Origin: Macrostomum hystrix
Taxonomy: Eukaryota; Platyhelminthes; Macrostomidae
Direction of reading: 5' to 3'
DNA: 64,000 nucleotides
Assembly: GCA_950097015.1 (NCBI GenBank)
Contig: CATNEN010000003.1
Span: 310,001 to 374,000, forward strand
Shown here: positions 10,313 to 24,302 of the stretch, piece by piece
How positions within the stretch are numbered: the first letter of the stretch is position 1
How the letters are laid out: each line of letters starts with the position of its first letter
Notes under the pieces: model-generated
Database searches by the model: none
Told to the model about the DNA's origin: nothing
The model's input: the letters and a program-made list of their open reading frames with translations, nothing else
Position numbers and translations under genes: made by a program

Positions 10313-13300
10313 TTTGAACAAAGTTTTTTATTCTTGTTGTTTAGATCTTAGTTTCAGTGGTAGATAGGTTGAGTCTTCTAATTATAAAATGCAATGAAAT
10401 ACGTTAGTTAAGTGTTTGCCGTTTGTTTATTTATCTATCTTGTCATAATTAGTTTATTTCTATTTTGCTTCTGGTGTTTCAGTTTTAACTAGATTCGATT
10501 TTTCAATCGTTGGTGTCTAGTGGTAGAAGCTAAATTATTTAGCAAATTTTCCGGAATTCGTCAAGTGCATATTTTTAGTACGAAAGTCGGCCAAACCAAT
10601 TAAATTGTGTTTATTGGGTGCGTTGGAACTGTTAGTAACGGAAATTTCCTTTAATCGATATTTATTGACGCCTGCCGTGGGCTGTTTATTAAGCTCTCCT
10701 GAGTAGGAAATTACTATCTAGGTTTTAATTCTCGCTCTATTTAGAAGTATACGTTTTTTTATTTTGCCTTTGCTCTTGTTAGAAATCTGCTATGGAACTT
10801 GTCTGGCTAACGTGCACTGTGCAATATACAATGTGGATGTAACCTTTGGTTATATAGTGTTAGATGCTAATGATTGTAGGTAATAGTTTTTGTGCTAAAC
10901 AGGATTAGCAATGAGCCCCGTTATACGATACTTCAAAGCCCACTGATAAGCTTTTTGATAAGCTTTCCGTAACTGATCAAAACAAAATTGCCGGGCGTGG
11001 GATTTTTCTAATCACATTACGCAAGTACGAGTTAGTGTTTGTTTCTCGTTTGCCCTAACATTGTGTTTCTTGTTGACTTGAACTGATGCGAACAAACTAG
11101 ATTGGCTGAGTTTTTTCTTCTGCGTGTGCTACCTACTGTCTCCTCTGTCACAACCTTAAAACCTTTGATTTCGCTGTCACTATAACCGTTACTCATGCTG
11201 AATCCGTTAAGAAAAGATACTACAGTCATTAAACATAATTACTAACTTTATTGCTGGAGAATTTTAAATTCGTCTTTTTATTTTCCATGTAATCATTTTA
11301 TATATTAGTAAGCTAGCACACTAGGCTTATAGTAGACATTAGACAGTGCAATTGGCACACTGTATATGTTGCGTTCGGCGCTGTTTTTATCCCTATATAA
11401 GTCAAGCGTTGGATAAGCTGTCAGTCATTGACTAGGGCGATTGTGGGATGCCACTGCTGTGGAATATTTTTTTAGCGGAATCGTTTGACTGTTAGATTTG
11501 TTAGTTTTGTATGCTTGCATAAAGCACAGAAAAATTGACAAGTGGAAGCCAGCGCTCTGTAAAATATTGCAGAACAACACGATAAAACACAGCGTCTTTC
11601 CAATAAAAAATGCTGCAGACTCTGCTTCTACTTTTCTCCCCCCAGGTCTATAGTAGCCTGGTCTCTTCCCAATTCGCGTCTTTCTAAAGCAAAATTTGTG
11701 CCGAAACAGTAAGTGAAGGCTTGTGAATTTGAAATGAGACCCTTGTATGGTTGGTCGGCTGAGTTAGTTGGCGCGGATGCGAATAAAGCTGCTTTATCCT
11801 CTCCTCAACAAAACTGCTGACGAGCTGTCATTTACTAGTTTTTTGCCTATTCGCGCTGCACTTTCCACAACTAGACGCCAAGATGGTGAAAACGTGAAGA
11901 AAAAATAAAACACGAGTGAAAGTGGCATCTCCCTGGCTACTGGCCCTGGCTCTCTGCGGTCGAAAATTCCCCCACTGCGGCTGTTAACGCTTGCTTGGCC
12001 AACGAGTACGGAGACTTATTTAGTATGAGGGGCCGGCCGCTCTCCTGAGAGCCGGCTTGAATGTGACGTGGCAATGAATAAATAATCCCCCATCACCCTT
12101 CTCGAGTGAGTACAACGAATTGGCGGGCGTGAGGGCCCACCTTATTCCCTACTCACTCATACCCCTGGTGCAGCATGCCTGTCTTCTGTAGATGCAGTCA
12201 ATCGGAAATCAGTACCCTTCGCTTCGCTGCCTGCTATTCAATCTAACTAGATATAGCCTAGCAGCATAAGCTCTTATTGCATAGAGTTTAACTATAATAG
12301 CAGTTTTACATATTTTAAATGCATCCAGGCCCTATTTACTGCGATGCTTCACTGTTGCGCTAGTAAGTTCTGAGTGGCAATCCGGGCAAAATTCTTTACC
12401 GCTTAGACCGTTCATCACTGTAGCTCTTCTTAGGACACACTTAGGATACATATATTAGTTTTTGTGCCTATCATCTAGTTGGTCGCGCTAGGTGGTATTT
12501 CGGCGCCCTGATTTACCCTGCCCTGTTGTAAGTCCATAATTAGATGCTTCTAACCGTTCATTAGCGCCATAACGACTTTCCGTCTAACAGACCCAATAGT
12601 GAGAGTTATAAGTCAATGGGTTTGTTTACGATTTTTTAATCGTTTACTAGTACTCTATCAATCATATTTTTATAGAAGTATGTAGGCATCCATAAAATTA
12701 GCCGAGTTATATTCTACAATAGGTGATAGTTTTGAGGGCCAATCAGCTAAAAGTTTAACCATGAATGCGAGGATATCATTAGTGCGCTTTTATTTGCTAC
12801 ATTTCAGTAGCGAGTATTCTTCCTCATTTTCTTTTTTCTCGTAGTGTTCGTTTAAGTATTAAAAATTCATCAATATTCACTGAGCTTATAACTTAATGTT
12901 TCGTTTCAGCATTGGCAAAACGCCAGTTTCCCTGTGAATATTATTTCCCGGAGATGTTGGAGATGCTGGAGATTGTGGTCCGCTTCTGTCTGATATCTTG
13001 GGTATTGTGTAGCAAAGGTTCTCGCCCAGTTTGTCTTCTCAATCTAATTTTTTCTCACTGAATTCTGGCAGTCTCCTCTCAAGCCTCCATTTCAATTCCA
13101 TCAATTAGCCCCTATGCTATGCGTTTTTTCGGGCTTGGAAGCACCAGCTATATTTGTAACATTGCTAAACCCCTCACCTGCCCAGCACCCATTCTCTCTT
13201 CGCCTTTATCCTCTTGTTAGGATGATGATTGTATCGACGCATTTTTTCCACGCGACGAGCCCAGTTTTTTCCCACGAATTTTTCAGCGCTGCATGCATTT

Positions 13301-15232
13301 GTACTCAGCTTCTACAGTTATTTTGGAACACTTTCCGTATGCGTGCCTGCCTGTCTGGCTGTGGGTCTGTCTTAATAATAGAGTCTAGTTTGGCATCCAA
13401 CAAGCTTTACCCGAAGCCAAAGTGAAAGGATTTATCTGACCAGTGACCAAAGCTAATTTACTCAGTCAGCGCCGCACTGGACAGCGAGTCGCTTCGTTCC
13501 CCATTCGATTTTGCTGCCAACTTTTATTTCATTTCCGTCCCTGTCGCTTAGTTCGGTTCCTACTCTTCGTCATCGTCAGACTGATGACAATTCTAGTTGG
13601 CCAGAGATGAAGAGGGAGTCCTCTGTTTAGTTCGTTAGCTTAAAAATTCTGAAATGTGAGAGACGCGTCCGTTTTGGCATTTAGAGAATGTCGAATGGGT
13701 AGAATGAGAGAGAAGATGAGATTTGTAAGCCGATTACTCACTTAAGTCGTTCAAATTGCTGCATCTGTAGAACATGACATCTAGGTTCTCTTTTTAGGCA
13801 TTCACTTAAACGGTATACTGAGGTTTTTCTTTATTTTTTGGATAATATAAATGCAATTGTCGTTCCATTCAACTTTTCTGCTTACATATCAAAATATTCG
13901 TGGGTCCCTATTGAGATATTTCAGTGCCAATTCATTGATTAACTTCTCAGGATCGAGAATATTTAAGACTAGACTAACGCTGTTGTACAGCTGCTGATTA
14001 AAGTGCAGCTACAGTGTATTCATATGCAAATGGGACTTGTCTTTGTCCCGACTATGACAGTCCCGACTTTGCGAGCATCCAGTCCCAACTCACAACTTAA
14101 ACTGTAGTTCTATACGGGATGCATTGACAAAATACGACAGTCAAATCGTCAACTATCTCATGAGTCTCGAAAGCAATCAGAATTTTTTCGAAGCAGCCAA
14201 AATAAAGAAGGTGATGTTCTATTCATCAGTTTCCTCTTGCGCAAAGTCTAAATCCCAATCCCAATCTCGGTGCTCACGGAATTCCCTTGTGTGTGCCACT
14301 TCAGTGAAATGGTAGGGATTGTTGAAATTGAGTAGAAATTGATAAGGGCTGGAGATAATTCCAATCACTGCTTCTGTCGACTTGGGATTTGCCATCGAAA
14401 TCCCATCATTCCGAGGACATGGCATCTGTCTGCCCTCATGCCGCGTACATTCCTTGTTTAAAAAACGGATTCCAAGCTTTGATTCAAGTTTGCATATTAA
14501 TTGACTCTTCTTCAATAATGAGTTTTCAAGCCTACTAAGCATCGGTCTATAGTTTAGTGCTGCCGAATCGAGCCGAGGACGATCGGCCTATTTTTGAAAG
14601 AAGTAGCCGAAAGCTTTAGCTAGCTTACTGTACGAAATTTCATTTAATGGCTTCCTGTCGGCATGGACAAAAAAAGGCGCTCGCTTCAATTGAATTTTAG
14701 AGTTATAGGGATTGAGAATTTGTCTGCGCTTGGCTGATTAAAGCAGAGAGCTGCAACAGTGTAGTTCCCAAACAGAATAGTTTTTTATTTATTTTCGTTT
14801 GCTGAAAAAAGTGTAACTTGTTGGCTGATATTTATTATATTTTCTTTGACTTTGACTTGCCTTGTTACTGCCATACAAGCGTAGGGTATAAGCCTTTTTA
14901 TTTTCAAGTTATAAAGATCTTAAAGTTATTCCTAAAGTTGACACTGCGTTTCGATGTATTAGGGGACTCAACTTTTCCATCTTCCAAACATTTTTGTGCG
15001 TAACTACTAAAAAGTAATTATTTGCTCGGTCTTAATAAATTAATGATTGCGTAAATGACACAGAATTCTGGTAAACCCCCAATCGGTAAACAGGACTTTT
15101 AAGTGCCCCAGAACTTTCATTGCTTTGCTGTCAAGTAAAATATAAGTTTTACTTGGTTTTACTCACACATCAACCATTAAAGCTGCCTGTACAACATTTG
15201 CTACTATCTGAACAGAAATACTTCATGTAGGT
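10313..15232. other. 4.9 kb without a recognised gene
   Basis: AT-rich unique-looking DNA. I find no exon I can assign. Noted inside it: a GC-rich hairpin near 12029-12056 (CCGG plus CTCTC paired with GAGAG plus CCGG), and an unassigned 107-codon minus-strand frame at 14219-14542 with a repetitive acidic end (DWDWDLDFAQEETDE). The latter is judged doubtful. Confidence 0.35.
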
Positions 15233-15540
15233 GCGGGGTTGTAGCTTATCGGTTAGAGCGTCGGACTCACGACTTTAAGATCGTGGGTTTGATTCCCGAC
15301 TCTACCGAAGCAATGTGTCCATTCACAAGACACTTAACTCTGCATTGCTTAAGTTCATCCAGCTGTTTAATTGGTAGCAGCATTAGCTGGAGTAATTGAG
15401 GGTGGATGTGGCTTTCCCCAATTCATGAGCCGAACAGCCGTATGCAGCCTTCAGATGTTCCGCACAATGGCTGCGGCAGTGCTGTCGGCTGCACATCTGA
15501 CCAAATTTGGGTAGGTGTAGTCAATTATTATTATTAATAT
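15233..15540 (+). mobile_element. tRNA-derived SINE
   Basis: Positions 15233-15306 look like a tRNA gene head with both internal RNA polymerase III boxes: an A box TAGCTTATCGGTTAGAG and a B box GGTTTGATTCC. The anticodon-like stem CACGA/TCGTG closes an 8-base loop, and the acceptor ends do not pair well, so this is not a working tRNA. A tRNA-unrelated body follows, containing CACTTAACTCTGCATTGC, a CATCCAGCTGTTTAATTGG block and a TCAGATGTTCCGC/GCACATCTGA inverted pair. It ends in an (ATT)n tail at 15523-15540. The head-body-tail order is that of a tRNA-derived SINE. The family name is not recognised. Confidence 0.85.
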
Positions 15541-16131
15541 ATTGAAAAATAAGAACTCCTAAGCATAAGTCTGCCTGTATAAAACTAAGAGAAGAGAGAA
15601 AGCTATATCTAAGAGAAAGCTATATTGTGCTCGCGAAGGATGTCCTTATATGATGCGCAAGGTATCGTTTACTTAGTATTCGATATAAAGTTGCTAATAG
15701 GAGGCAATGATGACACTAAAGATGTCGGCGACGCTTGCGATGATAGGGGCGCGGTTTACAAACGGATATTACTGCAGAAAAATCACTACTAGTCACGTAG
15801 GCCTTCGAAGACTTTATGATCAAGACACGTTGACTGTTGCAGCTGAGATCAGACGAGTTGCCAGATTATTCTGAGTAGCATCATTTACGCATCTTTTAGA
15901 AGGAAAGTGGCAACTAGAAACGTCATTTCTTATTCGGAATTTAATTTATAATCGAATAATTGTCCCAGATCGCTGCCCTGCTGACAGTTTATTGCCTTCT
16001 CTTATAAATTATTTCAGCCAGCTAATAGACCAGCCTTGAACTAACCGATAAAATCAAACGAGAAGCTGCAAATATTTTGTGTTCTATTATTTGGACGCAA
16101 TTCGTCCCGAGGCTCGCAAATTGTCGCAGTC

Positions 16132-19100
16132 ATGGCTTCCACCATATTCTTCAAGCTCAAGTCCGACTTGGAGATGGAGGAGATTCACTTTGACGGCTCC
16201 GGCCTCACTGTACGCGACCTGCGCAAAATGATTCGCGAACGGCGCGGCTTCAAGGTGCAAGACTGTGACTTGGAGCTGTACGACTCAAGCACGGGCAAGC
16301 GTGAGTCTATTCTGTACACTCTATTTTCAGCCATAAAACCTGATTTTCCCATCAAAACGGACTGTACGGGTATTACACAAATAAATGCAACAATAGTAAA
16401 CTGTTCATTGCAGCCTTCGGCTCCGAGAATCAGGTTGTGCACAATTACTCATCTGTCATAGTGAAGCGAGTGGCCAAGAGTAGGCCGCCTGGAAAAGAGT
16501 AAGATGCAGCTTTGGATACAACTTAATCTAGATTTTTTGCTAATCTCTATTTTTACTTATTTTAAACTGGTATCCTAATTCACTATTTCAGCTCTAACTT
16601 TCCGAAGCCCAACATCTATGTAAGTGAATCATTACGTAATTTTAGAAGGCTGGTTGAAATGACTGCCATCGCGAATAATGATCTATTAACAGTTATTCTA
16701 TACCTGTATAAAATACTGTCGAAGGATATTACAGCTTATCGGAGTTCGGATTGCTGATAGACGATTCAGTTATTCAACTTGTTTGTTACTATATTTTAAG
16801 ATAATTTTAAGGTTCTTATTATTTTCATTCTTGAGTATGCTCCATGACCTGCTGTTTTCTGCAATCTCGATTGCTTTAAGCTTAAATTGCTATCTATATT
16901 TATCTGCCCGTTGATCAATTGCTCAGTTCTTTTGTACTCGTACTACGTTTAATGTCTATTATAATTCAGCTGTTATTTAGTCGGATAATTTTTATCTAGA
17001 ACTAAATAATGTTATTCCTCAATCGTATTTTTATATATGCATTTTTGCAGTTTATCTGTTCAATTTTTGATGATTTTTGCCAACGTGTATCACATTTGTT
17101 TTCTGAATGTACTTATTCGTAATGTAATTAGTGGCAATGAAGATGTTTTATATTGAGCGCACTGCTTCAAAAAGCGTTCTGTTCCCAAACAATTTTTTGC
17201 TTGGTCGCTTATCGGTCACATTTCACATTCTAGATAAATGTTTTTGTTATAGTAAAGGGCATGCTTTTTCGTTTATTACAGTATGGTATTGATTCGTCTG
17301 TACGTGTAAAGGTTTTTTTAACGGTCTTTGTGCATTTTATATCTATTTTCGTTTGTTTTTATACATTAAGTACGAATGGCATTGTGGATTTGATAATTGC
17401 GTATTGTTTTTCTAAACCGATTGATCTTCTGATCATACGACGACACGCTGAATGTGTTGAGTGTTGTCATTTCTGCAGCGGAGAAGTCCAAGGCTAATGT
17501 TCGTGCCAACTGCAGCACTGACTTGCTGCTTCCAATCATTTGCTTCTTTCAGCTGACTAGAAATATTAGAATATTGACAATCAATTGTCAGGAAGACGAG
17601 AAAACACATTTTTAATAACTGCCGCTTGCTTTTGGGGTAGCTCGTATTAATAACATTCATGAATTTTCTACTCTGAATTTTGTTTTATTATTTGTCAGTG
17701 TGTAATTTGCAGTTGGTGGAAGAATATTAGAAATAACAGCGCTGCTTTCTCCATTGTTTTCCAGCGCTTGCTATCGCAGCAAGCGTGCCATTAGTTTTAG
17801 TATTTTTGCCATCTGGGTCTTTTTTAAATAATTGTTTTGAAAGAGGCTTTGTTAGGTGATTTGTTGAAAGGGCTAGATTTCTAGGAAAATTCCAATATCA
17901 ATTTTCAAATGCTTTTTTAGTGCATCTCGACAATGCCTACATTGGCAGGTATGCAGTTTCTATTGTGAAGTCTCAGTTTGGCTTGGCTACAGTGGCTTAT
18001 CCGAATGGTCTGATTTTCAATTAGTCTAATGATAATAGAATAAGCGCCTATCTGCTGCCAAAAATATTGCAGCGTCGCAGCTTCCGTTCCTGCATATGCG
18101 CAACGTTATCTATCTTATGACTTTCGTTGTTCTATACAGCTAGTAATATAGCTCTAAAAATATAAGCCAATCGATCACCATCTCTGAGAGGAAAATTTTC
18201 TTGAAACAAAAAGACTGAAAATTAAATAAACTACTTTGATTGCACTGGTAGGGATTGTATGTTGGCCTTGTTTAGATAATATTTTTTAACGCATCATTGT
18301 ATGCTGCGTCTGCGGCGAATAACTGAGACCTGACTTGAAAAAAATAAATTGTATTAGCTTCGAACGAGTACATGGCATTATTTTTGCTTCATACCCAGCA
18401 CCGTTGCTCTTTGAGACTGCAATGCAAAATATCTAATTGTATAATTTCAGACTTCTCTTTCTTTCATGTGCAGTCTAATTGTTTTCCAGCTGGCATAATT
18501 TAACAATCAACCGGAGTTGTCTGCCTTCCTTCTGCAGTTCAGCCATGCTATAGCAGCGATCCATCAATGCCATTGTTTTAATTGAGCCTCATTTGACGCA
18601 TTTTAGCAACCCCGAGACGAGCCGAAGGAGCGACCGCAGCCTGCGCCAGCCACCACGGGAAGCATGATCGACTTGTCCAAGCGTACCGACATGACGGAGG
18701 ACGAGAAGATTAAAAAGATGGTGGAATATTCCACGCAGAAGTATGCGCACGTCAAGTAAGTACCGCTTGAGCTTTGTTCGTTATGGGAAAAACAAAGACC
18801 GATTTAACTTTAGCATGGGTTGGCAAACTTGTTACCGTGCGGGCCACCGAGAGAAGGTAAAAGACGACAGCGGGCCGCATGAACTGTAGGAATATGAGAA
18901 AGAGGAGAGATAAGACACGAGAGAGATGGGGAGAGGCGAGACAGGGAAGATATGAGACACGGGATAGACGCGAATGACTGCCATCTATATTTTAGGCCGC
19001 TAGAAAACGACTATAAGTGAAGTGCTATATTTCCTAGCTTTTGTCAAATCCCGTATTCAATCGTAGCTCGTATTACTGCATAGTGACTCGGGATGCAGGA

Positions 19101-22100
19101 GAATAGCTCTTGCGAAATATTCTCTTCCGTCAGCCAATTCGATTTCTTTTTACATCCTTCTGGTTGAAAACAGCAAATTTGCGTACGCTCGCTTGTGTGG
19201 TGTATTGTTTGATGAACCGGGTGAGTGGGACAACTACATCTAGTATCTTTGTATCTAGACAATTTGAGTGTCTTCACTTGTGCCAATCATTATCTTAGAT
19301 GCCTGGCGCATAAAATGACTTTAAGTGAAGCTGCTGGAACTTTAAGGGTGTCTTCTGTGTCTGCCTTGAAATAATGCGATTAGCTAGATTGAGGGAAGCT
19401 GGTTGAAGGTACTGGTAATGCAGTAAGGCCCTTGTTAAGTGCTAAGAACTGAAAAGGCTCCCTCGTGCTTCTAGCCTGAAAGTCTGGGCCACAAAATAGC
19501 TGAATTAAAATGATATTTCTCACTTTCATCAAAAGCGCCACCTGATGCATGTAACAATCAACCGAACCCATTCCATCCCCAATGCAGCTATAACGTTCGC
19601 AAACGTCCAGGTGGCAATCCGGGACCTCGTTACATGTGCTACCGCTGCGGCATGAAGGGCCACTGGATCTACGACTGCACTCGGGCACCAGACAACCGGG
19701 CTGTAGAGAATAAGAAGTCTAGGATGAAACCAACAACTGGCTTACCCAAGGATTCGCTGTTGTACATGGACAATCCAGTACCTGGGGCTCTCATTACTAA
19801 GGATGGCAAGTATGCCATACCGAAGATGGATCTGGAGGCTAAGCTGCTTGGCAAAAAGGAGAAAAAGCCTTTCAGTGAGGAGGAGAATCCATCAACTCTC
19901 GTTGACTCTTTAGAACCGATGGACATACCGGACGATTTGAAGTGTCCGCTTTGCCAGGATGTGTTTAAAGACGCTGTAATTATAAAATGCTGCGGCTCAA
20001 CCTATTGCAATGATTGCATTCTAAACAGGTTGTTTGATACAGAATCGGACAGCGCCACTCTGCACAGCTGTCCACATTGCGGCGAATCCGTTGACGACAC
20101 GGACATGCTAGTCTGCAACATTGCCACTCGCAATCGTGTCACAGCTTTCTTCATGAAAGAGCGCGAACACCGCATTGAACAGATTCGGCTGGAACAGGCA
20201 GCTCAAAGGGCCGCAGTTGCGCAGCAGCAGCAACAACAGCAACAGCAGCAACAACAGCAGCATCAACAACAACAGCATCAAAAACAACAAAATCAACAGC
20301 AGCAGCAGCAGCAGCAACAGCAACAGCGTCAGCAACAACAGCAGGTTAGACGTCAGCAACCTACATCAACCGCACCCAAGCTGACTACGGCATTTTCAGC
20401 ACCTGGGGCTCCAGCCTTTACAACTGCTGCAGCCGCTTCATCAGCCGCGACTGCATCATCATCAGCTTCGGTATCTGCATCAGCGTCCGCTGAGATAAAA
20501 GATAGTCGTGACACTGACGTCGAAGAAAATGGTTCAATGAAAGACGACTCTAACTCTGATTCCGATTCTGAAGCGTCCGTCATTGTCCACCTAAATCTGA
20601 ATCGTCGAGATGATGCACTTGGCCACGATGTGGCCGATGATGATGATGGCGAAGAAATCGACAATGAGTTGGACAATCTAAAGTATGAAGAAGAAGATTA
20701 TCAAATAGTGACGCTTCCTGAGCTCACTGAAGGACCAAACAATGACAATCGATTAAAGCGAACATCGGAGAGTGACACCGCTCTGGTTATGATGCATCAG
20801 CAGCAAGATGAGACGATGAAACAGAAGCATGCACAGCAACAGTCTCAATTCAGCGCCTCTTCTAGCGTTAGCACTGTCAATCAAATGCATCGAACGTTGT
20901 CTTCGAACTCGATGCAAAGCGCTCAATTAGTGGGCCATGCTCTGCAGCAACAGCAGCCTCTTCAACACCACCCATCTGCCTTTCAACAACAGCCAACATC
21001 GCAGCACCAGCTTCAGAATCAGCAGAGGCCTCAGTATGGCCAGTCTCAACAGCAATACCCACCGCAGCAGGCTTTTTACCCACAATCGCAACAGTTTATA
21101 CCGCATCAGCAGCCGCAGCGATATGATGTTACTAGGCCGGATGCTGGCACGCTTCAACCAATGATGCCATTTCAGCAGCACCAGGCTGCGCTCCTGACAC
21201 AGCAACAAGGCCTTATGCAGAGGATGGTGCAGCCGGGGATGCAGCAGCTGCCGTCGACCTCCATGGTGGCGTCTATTTTGCCTCATGCCCCACATCTCCA
21301 GCAGCCGCAGCATCTACAAGCCCAGCACACCGCCGTGACTTTGTCCCAGACATCCTATCAGCAACACGTTCCCGTCCATCAGCTGCCAATGCAATCTGGT
21401 GGACCTCAATATTTTGCTCCACAATTTCCGGGTGCTCCTAATCCGCTAGCTCCCATGCCTATTCCTCATCATCAGCAGGTGCAACATCCTTCGATTGTTG
21501 CGCCTTCTGTGCCAGCGCCACCAATACCATCCGCTGTTGTCGCACCTCCGACTTTGACAGCTCCGGCTGCCATTTCCGCCACTGCAGTGCCTATTCCTTC
21601 GGCGCCTGCATCTTCTGGCGCGGCGGCGCCTTCAGCACCGGCCGGGGCAGTGCTTCCAATCCGTCCTACTGGCGTGGCGCCGATGAGTGAGGAGGAGTTT
21701 AATCGCATTAAGCTGCGCCTAATGGCAGCTGACAAGCGGCGCAAAGATGACGCCTGTTTGGACTTTATTTTGGGCAAACGGCGACCCGCCTTAGTCCAGC
21801 AAAAGCGAAAGTCCGCTTCACCGAGTCCTAGTTCGTCCGCCTCCAGGCGACATCATAAGCAGCGTCGACGAAATTCCCCGTCAGATAGCACTGGTGGGCC
21901 TGCAACATCGCGCCGTCGGCATCGCCGACACTCCGGCAGCCGCAGCCGAAGTCACAGTCGGCGAAGAAGTCACAGCGGCAGCCAGCAAGCTGCTAATCGT
22001 CGCCGGCAGCAGCCAAATCGAAGCAGCCGTTCTCCTCGACAGCACCGTCGTCGAGTCAGTCGTAGCCCCAGTCGTAGCCCAAGCCGTAGTCGCAGCCGCT

Positions 22101-24106
22101 CCGATGATTCACGCTCGCGCGTAGCGTCAGCGTCGGCCTCTGCTGCTGTTGCATCGCGTCAACAGCGCCGACGAGGCGGTAGTCGCCACAAACGCAGCCG
22201 CTCTTCTTCCTCCAGTGGTAGTCGCGGCAGAGGCGGAGGTGGAGGCGATGGAGCTGGAGTCAGCCTAGCGGCCTCTGGTGCCTCCGCTAACATCCAAGAC
22301 TATCGGCGCGCCTTTGAGGGCTTCATGAAGCAGTATCTTAAGTCTGCAGCTGGCGTTGGCAGCGCTGGTGGCAGCGGTCACGCTCGCAACGAACGCAGCC
22401 AAAGCCGCAGTCGCAGCCGAGGCTCCGCCAGCGGTTCTTCAGCCTCTTCTTCAACTCATTCGTCACCTAACCCGCCAAAGACTCGCGGTCGTCATGAGAA
22501 GCAGTCGCTGGCTAGTCAGAAGTCGCCTAAGAAGCGTCTGCAGCAACGCGATCCCAAGCGAGAGCAGCATCGCAAAGAGAAGCGGCATGAAAAGGAAGGT
22601 CATCGACGCCGCAGTCTCAGCCCCAGTCGCAGCCGTAGCAGCAGTGAAAGCCGCAGCAGGAGTAACGGCAGTCGCAGCAGCCTCTCGCCAAGCCGAGGCG
22701 GAGGCGGCGGCAGCAGTATCTTGGTGGCTGATCACAATCCTATAATTGCCAAAATGATCAAGAGTCATCTGCGTGCCAGCCCGCCACCACCTGCCGTTGA
22801 AGATACTGCCAGGTTTGTTAATATTATTTCGATTTGAGCCTACTTGAATTGTATTCCATTTAATACGTGGAAGTTTTAGTTTAGTAGTTGGAGCTTCAAG
22901 CTTCTGACTGAGAGGTCAGAAGTTCGAATCCCAGGTGAAACTGTTTGTCAATTTTAGAGCATATACCCTAACTCCGCCATCCAAAAGGTAAAATTACCTA
23001 TTCAAATAGAATATTAAATAGGACTCAGTGCACTTGTAGCTCTGCATGGGATGTGCATTTTTTGCTTTCCACCATCTGAAAAAAGGCAGACCGTTTCAGC
23101 ATATAAGTAAATAATGACGCTGTTTTTTAATTCATGAAAAAGTATTTCTAACTAACTTGATTTTCCATATTTATTGCATGTCAAACAGTTTCATGTGTGT
23201 TATGTGTCTCTTCACTCTTTAACTTTTTTATATCTACAGGGTCGTCGAAATCATCCTCATCATCCTCTGCCTCCCAGATAGTCATCCTTTGGATCCTCAC
23301 AATCATCCTTTGGCTCCTACGTACTTGCTATCCTCCTCTAGCTCCGAGATCCTCATGATCGTCATTTGGCTCCCAGATTCTCGTAATCACTTTCTGGCTC
23401 CCAGATCCTCATGATTGTCATTCGGCTCCCAGATTCTCATAATAATCCTCTGGCTCCCAGATCCTCATAATAATCCTCTGGCTTAAATGTCCGGTTTAGT
23501 TGAATCTATCTCATGTGTAACCAAGCCTTTATACTTCTCGCACTGCCTGTAGCGGCTCCCGCAAGTTGGCCGCCGATAAGATTTTCAACGCGGCCGCACA
23601 GCCCAGCAAAAAGCAGGGCAAGCAAAAGAAGGCCAAGAAATCGAAACAGGAACCGCAGCAGCAGTCCAAGGCGGATAAGAGTAGCTCAAACAAAAAGCGG
23701 CATCATCACCGACGACGCAATGAAAGCGAAGAGAGTGCCGACAGCGGCAGCGAAGATCCCGACAATCGGAGTCGATCCCCCAGCGAGCCGTCGCCTTCTA
23801 AGAAGTGAGTAGTCGATTTGTATTCTCTTTTAAGCCATTGCTCTCAGCAACCGTTCAACCATTTCATTCAATTTACTTCATTCAATTCATTCAAGGCGGA
23901 AGCGGAAGGCCAAGCCGGAGCCGTCATCAGCCGCCGCATCCGACAACAGAAGCGACAATTTGAAAGCCGCCGCCTCCGATGACAACGAAGAGGCAGCTAG
24001 AAAGAAGAAGAAATCATCCAAGGACGACAAGCACAGGCGCGAGCAAAAGAAGTCAAAGAAGAACAAAAAGGATAAGCGGGCAAAGGCGGTTTCAAGCCGA
24101 GATTAG
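16132..24106 (+). CDS. RBBP6: RBBP6/SNAMA-type E3 ubiquitin ligase and 3'-end processing factor, 1372 aa
   Basis: Seven exons: 16132-16300, 16414-16498, 16592-16619 (28 bases), 18607-18755, 19588-22812, 23553-23804 and 23896-24106. All phases close to 1373 codons including stop. RBBP6 links ubiquitin ligation (p53/MDM2 in vertebrates) with mRNA cleavage and polyadenylation. Domain order is diagnostic: ubiquitin-like DWNN at residues 1-85 (opens MASTIFFKLKS), a CCHC zinc knuckle CYRCGMKGHWIYDC at 161-174, then a C4C4 RING/U-box-like finger at about 263-311 (CPLCQDV, KCCGSTYCNDC, CPHC). After that come a polyglutamine tract (about 354-395), long Q/P/A-rich disorder, an RS-rich stretch and a Lys-rich tail. 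The last intron but one starts with a weak donor (GTTTGT at 22813) and holds a minisatellite. Length lies between fly SNAMA and human RBBP6. Confidence 0.93.
18812..18900. mobile_element. Possible terminus of a non-autonomous hAT element
   Basis: In RBBP6 intron 4, the stretch GGGTTGGCAAACTTGTTACC followed by GCGGGCCACC and GCGGGCCGCATGAACT resembles the ends of many animal hAT elements, which begin with a GGTTGGCAAACTTT-like stretch and contain GGGCCGCAT. The opposite end was not found. Confidence 0.35.
22875..22945 (+). mobile_element. tRNA-like relic (possible SINE head)
   Basis: In RBBP6 intron 5. GTTGGAGCTTCAAGCTTCTG resembles a decayed D-arm/A-box region, CTTCTGAC-TGAGAG-GTCAGAAG forms an 8-bp hairpin, and AAGTTCGAATCCC is a good B box. 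Stem lengths do not fit a functional tRNA. Confidence 0.4.
23255..23490. repeat. About 28-bp minisatellite, roughly 8 imperfect copies, in RBBP6 intron 5
   Basis: Degenerate unit with the core TCTGGCTCCCAGATCCTCAT followed by AAT. It ends about 60 bases before the exon at 23553. Confidence 0.85.
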
Positions 24107-24302
24107 GCTTAAGGCTTTTGCGTAGTTTTTCTTGTCCAGTTTTTACCTGCTTTTGTATTTTCTATTGCGCGATATATTCATCAGGACTCATATTTCCTGA
24201 TTAAGTTTGGCAGATCTAGCAACATCTCAGAAACTACTGGTTTCTTAGATCATCGGATTGAAATTGAAGTAGTTCCTCAGAAAATAATAACAGAAAACTT
24301 TG

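Noticed and set aside
14219-14542. 107-codon minus-strand frame ending in DWDWDLDFAQEETDE
   Set aside because: The acidic end comes from a short GATTGG tandem, there is no recognisable domain, and no splice partners were found. Kept only as doubtful.
15233-15306. Functional tRNA gene
   Set aside because: 8-base anticodon loop, poor acceptor pairing, and continuation into a SINE body with an (ATT)n tail.
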